In this document: one piece after another, positions 1 through 5,919 of the stretch | Position numbering within the stretch: position 1 is the first letter of the stretch | How the letters are laid out: each line of letters begins with the position of its first letter | Assembly (NCBI GenBank): GCA_947177515.1 | Contig: CAMWUU010000194.1 | Location: 1-6,833, forward strand | Length of the DNA: 6,833 nt | Source: an uncultured Lachnospiraceae bacterium | GTDB lineage: Bacteria > Bacillota > Clostridia > Lachnospirales > Lachnospiraceae | Reading direction: 5' to 3' | Notes under the pieces: generated by a model | Databases searched by the model: none | What the model saw: the letters and a program-made list of their open reading frames with translations, nothing else | What the model was told of the DNA's origin: nothing | Translations under genes and position numbers: made by a program

Positions 1-19
1 CGATGTGGATAAGAGACAG
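1..19 (+). other. Residual Tn5/Nextera mosaic-end adaptor at contig edge (artefact)
   Basis: The first 19 bases read CGATGTGGATAAGAGACAG. The Tn5 mosaic end used in tagmentation libraries is AGATGTGTATAAGAGACAG, so 17 of 19 positions agree, with differences only at positions 1 and 8. The orientation is the one expected when a read begins with adaptor and continues into insert. The match sits exactly at the window edge, and no transposase gene is nearby. I infer untrimmed adaptor with sequencing errors, not a genomic transposon end. Genomic sequence probably begins at about base 20. Bases 20-80 hold no gene and no clear terminator hairpin downstream of the beta-galactosidase. Confidence 0.88.
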
Positions 20-80
20 AACTTGCCCATCCTATCACCCAATGAAAAACAGCACCCGAATCTTTTTTCCAATTTTTTTC

Positions 81-2036
81 CTATTTTATATCACTGCGCT
101 CAATCCGCATCTCAAACGGCTGCAAACTTATTTCTTTGCCATCTAATATAAACTGCCGCACTTCCCCCGCATTGTTAAATAGGAAACGAGCCGTAATATC
201 CTTCCCCGTCCGTGTGGTAATCTCTACATGATCCGGCAGTCCCTCGATATATGCAATCCCACATTCTTGCAAAATCTTCTCCAAAAGATGCACATACATT
301 TCCTGCTCACCGACGGTTCCTATATAATATGCCGTACCGCTCCCATATTTATTTTCAGTAATTGCCGCGCTTCCTTTATAGAATTCGCTGTTGTAGCAGG
401 CGAGCACCTTCGTTTCTTCCCCCTCGGGCTTTAGGATATCACACCACTGTCCTGCCCTGTAATTGCTGCCATCTGCAAATCTTACTGCCACATGGTCATA
501 ACCAACCGGGTCATATTCTAGGACACAGCACCCGACAAGCTCACGGTACGGTGCTGGCAGGGGTTCCATAATACAATTATTATACTTGTTCTTTACCCCA
601 CTACGGTTAGTTAAAACCAGTGTGCCACCCTTTTTTACAAATGCATATAGCTTCTTTACTACCTCCGGATCTGTTACATACATTTCCGGCGCAACAATAA
701 GTTTGTAACCTGAAAGTTCTTCCTGTTCCCCGATAATATCAATATTCAGCCCATATTTCATAAGTGCTTCGTAAAAAAGCCTGATCTGTCCAAGATAGTA
801 CATCCCATTGGTCTGAGGCTGGATTTTAAAAGCATACTCATTGTCCGCCGAATAAAGAATGGCAACCTCTGAGAGGATCTGTGTGCCGGCGATATCCTTA
901 AGCCCCCGCGCTACCCGGCAAAGTTCTTCAAATTCCTTAAAACGTCTGCCCGGCACATTGGAATGGTCGATCAGCCCGTGCCAGTACATCTCCGCGCCGG
1001 ACACCGCAGTCCTCCACCGAAAATGCACCACCGCATCCGCACCATGGGCAAAGGCCTGCAGCGAATACCCGGAAATCATCCCCGGATACGGCATCCGCCC
1101 CATCGGCGACCAGCAGCCGGGTTCCCCGGAAAGTTCCTCCATCACGCAGAATCCCTGCCGTTTTATTCCGCGCATCAAATCAAGATGGAATGCATGGGAA
1201 TAAAACTGCCCCGCATCCTCCGGAATCTTTGTCGGCGGGTAATTATCAAAGGAAACAAAATCAAGCCCCGCAAAGGTTTTATAAAAATCTGGCATATTCT
1301 CACAGAACCAGACATTTGTTGTAATTTTAGCTTCCGGACAGTTCCTGCGGATGATCTTCGCCTGAAAATCCACATACTGTATCATATCATCGGAGGCAAA
1401 GCGGTTAAAATCAAGCATATAGGCAGGATTTAACCATGCAGCAGGATATGTGCCAAACGGCGGATCGATTTGTTCCCATGAGGAATACTCCCCGCTCCAT
1501 ACTTCATTCCCATAAAACTTATTGATACTCTCCAGATCCCCGTATTTCTCTTTCAGCCAGGCACGGTACTTTTCTGTGCATCTTTTACAAAAACAAAAAT
1601 TTGCTTCCAGTTCATTGTCAATCTGCCACGCAACCACCGTCTTTTCCTTTGCGTAGCGCTTTGTCATCCGCTCAATCATATCCCCCGCATGGCGCAGAAA
1701 ATCCGGATGGTTATAACATCGGTGCCCCCGAATCCCGATCGGGTTAGGTCTTGCGTCCCGCCCCACTGGTATGGCATCCGGATACTTCTCACAAAACCAG
1801 CGCGGCGGGCAGTTTGTCGGTGTCCCGAGAATCACTTTGATTCCCCTTTCCCTGAAAATACCGATAATCTCGTCCAGCCACTCAAATGTATAGACACCCT
1901 CCTTGGGCGAAAGCCTGCTCCACGCAAACTCTGCCATACGCACAATCCCCACACCTGTCTTTCGCATCAGGTCTGCGTCCGGTATCCAGAATTCCTTCCC
2001 CCAATGTTCCGGATAATAGTCCACTCCGATTATCAT
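81..2036 (-). CDS. GH42 family beta-galactosidase, cytoplasmic
   Basis: A 651-residue glycoside hydrolase of family 42, which removes terminal beta-linked galactose by a retaining mechanism. The N-terminus (GVDYYPEHW, residues 4-12) is typical of the family. The TIM barrel spans about 1-375, the trimerisation (glutaminase-like) domain about 386-595, and a small C-terminal beta domain about 600-645. The acid/base is predicted as E142 in WQIDNE (137-142). The nucleophile is predicted as E300 in VMEELSGEPG (298-307). FRWR (339-342) is also a family motif. C107 with the C-x-C-x2-C set C148, C150 and C153 matches the structural zinc site known in some GH42 enzymes. There is no signal peptide and there are many free cysteines, so it should act in the cytoplasm on imported oligosaccharide. 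The ATG has a strong ribosome site. It lies 18 bp after the methyltransferase stop, probably in the same transcript. GH42 is firm; lactose versus galactan or galacto-oligosaccharide cannot be decided. Confidence 0.96.
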   Translation of the reverse strand: MIIGVDYYPEHWGKEFWIPDADLMRKTGVGIVRMAEFAWSRLSPKEGVYTFEWLDEIIGIFRERGIKVILGTPTNCPPRWFCEKYPDAIPVGRDARPNPIGIRGHRCYNHPDFLRHAGDMIERMTKRYAKEKTVVAWQIDNELEANFCFCKRCTEKYRAWLKEKYGDLESINKFYGNEVWSGEYSSWEQIDPPFGTYPAAWLNPAYMLDFNRFASDDMIQYVDFQAKIIRRNCPEAKITTNVWFCENMPDFYKTFAGLDFVSFDNYPPTKIPEDAGQFYSHAFHLDLMRGIKRQGFCVMEELSGEPGCWSPMGRMPYPGMISGYSLQAFAHGADAVVHFRWRTAVSGAEMYWHGLIDHSNVPGRRFKEFEELCRVARGLKDIAGTQILSEVAILYSADNEYAFKIQPQTNGMYYLGQIRLFYEALMKYGLNIDIIGEQEELSGYKLIVAPEMYVTDPEVVKKLYAFVKKGGTLVLTNRSGVKNKYNNCIMEPLPAPYRELVGCCVLEYDPVGYDHVAVRFADGSNYRAGQWCDILKPEGEETKVLACYNSEFYKGSAAITENKYGSGTAYYIGTVGEQEMYVHLLEKILQECGIAYIEGLPDHVEITTRTGKDITARFLFNNAGEVRQFILDGKEISLQPFEMRIERSDIK

Positions 2037-2041
2037 ACTCT

Positions 2042-2048
2042 TCCTCCC
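2042..2048 (-). promoter_or_regulatory. Ribosome binding site of the GH42 gene
   Basis: On the minus strand GGGAGGA lies 5 nt before the ATG at 2036. It falls inside the 18-bp gap after the methyltransferase stop (2055-2057). It supports the ATG start and shows that GH42 has its own strong initiation signal within the shared transcript. Confidence 0.85.
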
Positions 2049-2054
2049 TCATTT

Positions 2055-2948
2055 TCACGGTTTTCCTGCCTGGCTCCCCTCCCACCGTCCGGATGCCCCG
2101 CACGGAAGCACCAGCCCGTCTTCGCTTACCGGAAGTCCAATCTCTTCTGCCCGTGCCTTCCCGCCAAAACGTCCCAGTTCAAGATCCAGCAGGTATTTTA
2201 ATACCGCCGGCTGCAGTCCGGTTGTGTAGGAATTGAGCAGGAAAAACAATGGCATTTCTTTTAATACCGCGGTACACAGTTTCACAAAATCATGAATATT
2301 ATCCTCAATCTTCCAGATCTCCCCTTTTGGTCCCCTGCCATAGGACGGCGGATCCATAATCACTGCGTCGTAACGGTTTCCACGGCGGATCTCCCGCTCC
2401 ACAAATTTCTGGCAGTCATCCACAATATACCGGATGGGTGCATTTGCCAGTCCGGAAGCGGCGGCATTCTCCTTTGCCCAGGATACCATGCCTTTTGCGG
2501 CATCCACATGTGTCACGAAGGCTCCCGCTGCTGCCGCCGCCACAGTTGCACCGCCCGTATAGGCAAAGAGATTTAATACCCTGACCGGCTCCTTTTCCCC
2601 ACGACGTGCAACTTCCTGTTTTATCAGCCGTGAAAACCAGTCCCAATTGACCGCCTGTTCCGGGAAAAGCCCTGTATGTTTAAAGGAAAAAGGCTGCAAA
2701 TTAAAGCTAAGCTCCCCATAGGAAATCTTCCACTGCTTTGGCAAGTCAAAAAATTCCCACTCGCCGCCGCCCCTGCTGCTGCGGTGGTAATGCGCATTTG
2801 GATTTTTCCAGCCCTGGGCCTTTTTCTCCTTCTTCCAGATAATCTGGGGATCGGGGCGTATCAGTACATAATCCCCCCATCGCTCCAGTTTTTCACCATC
2901 CGAAGTATCAAGTACTTCATAATCCTTCCAGTTTTCTGCAATCCACAT
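2055..2948 (-). CDS. Class I SAM-dependent RNA methyltransferase, COG1092/RlmI-like
   Basis: A 297-residue protein from the chosen ATG. Residue numbers below follow that start. The N-terminal part (about 1-85) contains a basic, Gly/Trp-rich stretch, followed by FSFKHTGLFPEQ (88-99), a hallmark of this family. The Rossmann methyltransferase domain has motif I LNLFAYTGG (125-133), motif II with the acidic residue of VTHVDAAKG (D149), an acidic pair in IVDDCQ, motif IV MDPPSYGRG (198-206), and a C-terminal LPCGASGRW. Relatives include the 23S rRNA C5-cytosine methyltransferase RlmI, but the PUA domain of that enzyme is absent. The target base is therefore unknown, although rRNA is likely. A TTG eight codons upstream (2972) is possible; I prefer the ATG because the sequence from MWIAENWKDYEV onward looks like the family N-terminus and GGGG lies 8 nt before it. 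The 125-bp gap to lacI shows no convincing terminator, so read-through from the repressor gene is plausible. Confidence 0.9.
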   Translation of the reverse strand: MWIAENWKDYEVLDTSDGEKLERWGDYVLIRPDPQIIWKKEKKAQGWKNPNAHYHRSSRGGGEWEFFDLPKQWKISYGELSFNLQPFSFKHTGLFPEQAVNWDWFSRLIKQEVARRGEKEPVRVLNLFAYTGGATVAAAAAGAFVTHVDAAKGMVSWAKENAAASGLANAPIRYIVDDCQKFVEREIRRGNRYDAVIMDPPSYGRGPKGEIWKIEDNIHDFVKLCTAVLKEMPLFFLLNSYTTGLQPAVLKYLLDLELGRFGGKARAEEIGLPVSEDGLVLPCGASGRWEGSQAGKP

Positions 2949-3073
2949 ATTATTTACCCCATCCCGGGTCAAAACCCATATTTTCCCATTTTTATGTTAA
3001 GTCCCCGCACCCAGTACAAAAGCGCTGATCTTCACTGCCCAGTTCCTGCATCCAATATAAAAGTACCGGGATT

Positions 3074-4102
3074 TTATGTGCTGTCCCTCTCGATTAATAC
3101 CGGATCAATCAAATACAGACTCGGCTTATCCCGTTTTCCCTTTTCCATAATCTTCTCAAAAATCAGCCGCCCCATCTGCTCAAAATCAACGGCAACCGTA
3201 GTCAGGCTCGGACGCGCCATACTTGCAATCCGCACATTATCACTGCCGACCACCGCGATATCACGCGGGATGCTAAGCCCCGCATCCTGCGCCGCTAACA
3301 CTGCCCCATAGGCTACATGGTCGTTAATACAGCAGACCGCCCTGGGCAGTTCTTTATTTTCGAGCAGCTTCTTCATTGCTTCTTCCCCGTCCCACTCATC
3401 ATAGGAAACCCCATGAAGCCATTCTGTCCGCACTTCGATACCATATTCCTTGGCATAATACAGAAACTGCTCATACATCCTGGTGGTTGGATAGCGGCAC
3501 CAGTCCCCGCTTGCCGCCCCACCCAAAATCCCCGCTGTGCGGTAACCTTTGTTATACAAATGCTCCGCGACAAGCTGTGCTTTCTTTTTTGTATCCATAT
3601 GTACGCCAGTACAGCCGAATTTCTCCGCCTGCTCACTACATATAATACATGGCACCTGACGGTTCAGGCTGTTTATCGCACTCGCATATTCCGTATTAAT
3701 CGCAACAGCATCCGCATTCCCCCCCATAATCACCGCTGCTTCGACACGCATCTCATCAAAAACCTGCAAAATTTTTTGCTCGGTTCCGCGGTCATTTTTC
3801 CCATTATATAAAATCGTCATAAATCCATTTTCTGACGCATGTTTTTCAAATTCATAATACACATTGGAAAAATATTCGTTCCCGATATGCGGGATCATAA
3901 AACCGATCATCCTTGTGCGGCTTTTCTGTAAACCGCGCGCCATTGCGTTCGGACGGAAATCATACTTATCAATCACATCCTGTATTTTTTTCCTTGTCTT
4001 ATCCGAAACGGAACCCTTCCCGGAAACTACCCTTGATACAAGGGATGCGGAAACCCCCACTTCCGCGGCAATATCGTAGATCGTTATTCTTTTTTCTTCC
4101 AT
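3074..4102 (-). CDS. LacI-family transcriptional repressor
   Basis: A 342-residue sugar-responsive DNA-binding regulator. The helix-turn-helix occupies residues 7-26 (TIYDIAAEVGVSASLVSRVV). The hinge helix follows at about 50-60 (RPNAMARGL), with L58 in the place of the leucine that intercalates into the operator minor groove. The periplasmic-binding-protein-like effector and dimerisation domain runs from about 64 to 335, with INDHVAYG (259-266), IAVVGSDN (282-289) and SLTTVAVDFEQMG (299-311). The residue after GSD is Asn where many relatives have Asp. Length is normal for the family. AAGGA (4114-4118) lies 11 nt before the ATG, a rather long spacing. It sits between the transporter operon and the methyltransferase-GH42 pair on the same strand, so it probably regulates this locus. 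The effector sugar cannot be read from the sequence; a galactoside or galactose is a guess from context. Confidence 0.95.
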   Translation of the reverse strand: MEEKRITIYDIAAEVGVSASLVSRVVSGKGSVSDKTRKKIQDVIDKYDFRPNAMARGLQKSRTRMIGFMIPHIGNEYFSNVYYEFEKHASENGFMTILYNGKNDRGTEQKILQVFDEMRVEAAVIMGGNADAVAINTEYASAINSLNRQVPCIICSEQAEKFGCTGVHMDTKKKAQLVAEHLYNKGYRTAGILGGAASGDWCRYPTTRMYEQFLYYAKEYGIEVRTEWLHGVSYDEWDGEEAMKKLLENKELPRAVCCINDHVAYGAVLAAQDAGLSIPRDIAVVGSDNVRIASMARPSLTTVAVDFEQMGRLIFEKIMEKGKRDKPSLYLIDPVLIERDST

Positions 4103-4230
4103 TTTTTTCCATATCCTTATAACAAAAACTTATTTTCTTCCAAACCTGCACGACAAACCAAAAACGCCGGCGCAGTTTTTTGATATATACGAAGTCCATA
4201 ATAATATGATATCAATATATCCCATCCGCA
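4103..4230 (-). promoter_or_regulatory. Probable promoter region of lacI, with a candidate operator
   Basis: This stretch lies between the terminator of the transport operon and lacI, so a promoter for the lacI-methyltransferase-GH42 group is expected here. The part at 4181-4220 is almost entirely A and T and contains the 8-bp palindrome TGATATCA (4207-4214). TTGATA (4210-4215, minus strand) is a possible -35, but I see no good -10 at 16-18 bp. At 4160-4180, AAAAAC and GTTTTT form a 6-bp inverted repeat around a GC-rich core that contains the 8-bp palindrome CGCCGGCG (4165-4172). Palindromes with a central CG are typical of LacI-family operators, so this may be an autoregulatory site. The two symmetry centres do not coincide, which weakens the case. 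Confidence 0.4.
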
Positions 4231-4234
4231 AATA

Positions 4235-4269
4235 AAAAGCAAGGGGCAAATTACTTGCCCCCTGCTTTT
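4235..4269 (-). terminator. Intrinsic terminator of the ABC-transport operon
   Basis: A 15-bp stem with one A-C mismatch: arms 4235-4249 and 4255-4269, with a 5-nt loop. The core is GGGGCAA paired with TTGCCCC. On the minus strand it is followed by TTTTTATTT (ending at 4230). It starts 57 bp after the stop codon of the binding-protein gene and ends transcription before lacI. The outer AAAAGC/GCTTTT pairing also leaves a TTTTGTTT tail on the plus strand, so it could work in both directions, but no plus-strand gene needs it. Confidence 0.92.
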
Positions 4270-4326
4270 GTTTCCCTATCTGATTTCCCCTGTGCCCTTC
4301 CCTTATCAATTCCTACAAAAAGATGC

Positions 4327-5850
4327 TTACTCCGTTGCTTCCCCTTCTTCCGGAGGATTTACATAGGTATCTAAGAGATCCTGGTTGTAGTCGTGGTTCT
4401 GGATATCCGCCATCATCGCGTCAAGTGCTGACTGATATGCCTCAAGTGCCGACTGAGGAGTGTTTTCACCCTTCTCGATCGAACTAAATACTTCCTTGTT
4501 CAAAAGATCATTCAGGGAAGTGAAACCCATCAACGGGCTGATCTTTACCGTTGGCATCAGTTCAAGACAAATTTCCACTGCTGTCCCATCCTGTGCCTCG
4601 GACTCAAACTTCGCCTCAACCGCGTCCGTATAAGCCTCTTCATCATCACCAAAAATACGGTAAATCTGATCCATGATCGTAGCAACTTCCGCCGGGTTAT
4701 CGATACCATTTAACATTACCCACGGAGAAGCCTCCTTACCATAAGAAGCATAACCTGTTGCGGAAGGTCCCTTCGGGAACGGGACAAAGCCCCATTCATC
4801 CTGCATACCACCCTCGCCGTTTGCATCCGGATTTAAGTAGCCATAGGAAATCCACCATGCCTCATAGCACATCATCGACTGACCGTCGCGGAACGACCAG
4901 ATCTGGCTCTGCCAGTCGCCGAGCCACCCCTTTAAGTGAGGAACATTCTGCATGAAATCTGCATATGCCTGTAATGCTTCCTGCGCTTCATTACTGCCAA
5001 GTGCAAGCTCCACGCCAGCATCCGTCTTCTTTACCGCATCCGCACCATTAGAAGACATAAAACTCCAGATTAAATTTTCTCTCTGGTTGAAACCATGGAT
5101 ATCGTACTCGCCATCGCCGTCAAGATCCACATTGCCCGCAATTGCGATTTCCTTAAATTTCTCCCAAGTCCACTCACCGTTCTCATAAAGTTCATAAAGA
5201 TCCGGGAGATTGTACTGTTTAAAGAGTGTCTTGTTCCAGAAAATACCATACTGCACATCGGCATTTACCATGCCCATGCCATATACTTTACCCTTGTAGG
5301 TTGATGCCTCCGTAGAGGATTTTAAGTACCAAGGCTTGTCGAAATCCACCACATTCAGGTCGCTGATCGGGTAGAGAATACCGCCCTCAATCAAAGCTGG
5401 GAGCATCTTGTAGGTCAGCATATAGCCCATGTCGCAGGATGGATCACCCGCCAGCACGGATGTTACATAGGAACTCATGTAGTCACCAACATTGACAAAC
5501 TCAATCTTGCAGTTGTAGTTGTCCTCCACATACTTGATGCGGTCGGAAAACGCCTTGGAAAATGAATCCTTGGTTGGATCCGGTGTCATGTCGTAATAGC
5601 TACCGATGCGCACAGTCCTGCCGCCAAAATCGTAACTTGGTGCTTCGGTTGGGGTTGGTACTTCCTCGGTTGGGGTTGCATCCGGTGTGTCATCCCCCTC
5701 CGCCGCCTTGGTTGGCTCCGGGGTTGCCTGAGTACCGGAAGTAGTCGGCTTCGGGGTCGGAGTCTGGTCATCCGCAGGTTCCCCGCCGCAGGCTGCCATG
5801 GACATCAACATGGTTGCCGACAGTGTCAGTGCAAGAAACTTCTTTTTCAT
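4327..5850 (-). CDS. Sugar ABC transporter solute-binding lipoprotein
   Basis: A 507-residue extracellular binding protein of the family-1 (CUT1) type, which captures an oligosaccharide and delivers it to the membrane permeases. Residues 1-20 form a lipoprotein signal peptide (MKKK, then a hydrophobic run) ending in a lipobox with C21 (SMAAC), so it is anchored on the outer face of the membrane. Residues 22-72 are a Thr/Pro/Glu/Asp-rich flexible linker. The binding fold follows from about FGGRTVRIGSYYD (75-87). D242, D244, D246 and D250 in DLDGDGEYD form an EF-hand-like loop that may bind calcium. WTWEKFKEIA (227-236) and GWGF/PFPKGP-like segments (352-362, DEWGFVPFPKGP region) are common in this group. 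The frame stays open 20 codons upstream, but those codons include the ribosome site itself, so 5850 is the start. The permease gene precedes it by 69 bp. The ligand is unknown; the nearby GH42 suggests a galactoside. Confidence 0.94.
   Translation of the reverse strand: MKKKFLALTLSATMLMSMAACGGEPADDQTPTPKPTTSGTQATPEPTKAAEGDDTPDATPTEEVPTPTEAPSYDFGGRTVRIGSYYDMTPDPTKDSFSKAFSDRIKYVEDNYNCKIEFVNVGDYMSSYVTSVLAGDPSCDMGYMLTYKMLPALIEGGILYPISDLNVVDFDKPWYLKSSTEASTYKGKVYGMGMVNADVQYGIFWNKTLFKQYNLPDLYELYENGEWTWEKFKEIAIAGNVDLDGDGEYDIHGFNQRENLIWSFMSSNGADAVKKTDAGVELALGSNEAQEALQAYADFMQNVPHLKGWLGDWQSQIWSFRDGQSMMCYEAWWISYGYLNPDANGEGGMQDEWGFVPFPKGPSATGYASYGKEASPWVMLNGIDNPAEVATIMDQIYRIFGDDEEAYTDAVEAKFESEAQDGTAVEICLELMPTVKISPLMGFTSLNDLLNKEVFSSIEKGENTPQSALEAYQSALDAMMADIQNHDYNQDLLDTYVNPPEEGEATE
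5645..5678 (-). repeat. Short direct repeat encoding the Thr/Pro linker
   Basis: TCGGTTGGGGTTG (plus strand) occurs exactly at 5645-5657 and 5666-5678, a period of 21 bp or seven codons. Both copies encode Thr-Pro-Thr-Glu-type units of the lipoprotein linker. Degenerate relatives rich in GGTTGG and CGGGGT continue to about 5763. This is typical of linkers that grow and shrink by repeat slippage; no separate function is claimed. Confidence 0.6.
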
Positions 5851-5857
5851 AATAAAT

Positions 5858-5864
5858 CCTCCTT
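5858..5864 (-). promoter_or_regulatory. Ribosome binding site that fixes the lipoprotein start
   Basis: A perfect AAGGAGG on the minus strand, 7 nt before the ATG at 5850. Because the reading frame is open further upstream to 5910, this site decides the start: the longer version would lack a lipoprotein signal peptide at its N-terminus and would translate the ribosome site. Confidence 0.92.
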
Positions 5865-5869
5865 CTTTT

Positions 5870-5888
5870 TCAATAAAAAAATTATTGA
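5870..5888 (-). repeat. Perfect 7-bp inverted repeat before the binding-protein ribosome site
   Basis: On the minus strand TCAATAA, five T, then TTATTGA: a perfect 7-bp stem with a 5-nt loop. It ends 5 nt upstream of the AAGGAGG site. The stem is AU-rich and weak. It may act as a 5' stabiliser or mild structural element for the binding-protein message; it lacks the GC stem of a terminator. Confidence 0.45.
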
Positions 5889-5902
5889 GAAATAGTTTAT
5901 AA

Positions 5903-5919
5903 TAAAGCAAGATGCTTTA
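5903..5919 (-). repeat. Perfect 6-bp inverted repeat directly after the permease stop
   Basis: On the minus strand TAAAGC, ATCTT, GCTTTA: a perfect 6-bp stem with a 5-nt loop starting immediately after the permease stop codon (5920-5922), followed by the AT-rich stretch TTATAAAC. The stem is short and has no run of T, so a full terminator is unlikely. A partial stop or an RNA processing and stability site is possible. Confidence 0.45.

Noticed and set aside
20..80. Terminator after the GH42 gene.
   Set aside because: There are T/A runs but no inverted repeat with a GC stem; the true terminator may lie beyond the contig end.
2963..2968. CCCGGG palindrome before the methyltransferase gene as a regulator site.
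   Set aside because: Symmetry stops at six bases and the adjacent GGGT/ACCC stem is only four bases; both are expected by chance.
2949..2972. TTG start for the methyltransferase, and an overlapping TTGACC...TATGTG promoter-like pair.
   Set aside because: The ATG at 2948 fits the family N-terminus better; the promoter-like pair would place its -10 on the start codon.
2991..3019. TTGTAC and CATAAA spaced 17 bp on the minus strand as a promoter for the methyltransferase gene.
   Set aside because: Spacing is right but both hexamers match the consensus poorly; read-through from lacI is equally likely.
1689..3311. Long open frames on the plus strand (for example 1689-2201 and 2676-3311).
   Set aside because: They lie antisense to clear GH42, methyltransferase and lacI genes, show no domain, and have low-complexity Pro/Ser/Cys-rich translations typical of antisense shadows.
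4103..4112. An out-of-frame ATG ten bases before the lacI start, next to an A-rich run, as a leader peptide or frameshift site.
   Set aside because: It lies only 1 nt from AAGGA, too close for good initiation, and its frame encodes nothing recognisable while overlapping the helix-turn-helix region.
5851..5910. Upstream extension of the binding-protein frame to 5910, adding 20 residues.
   Set aside because: The added codons contain the AAGGAGG ribosome site, and the ATG at 5850 begins a standard lipoprotein signal peptide.
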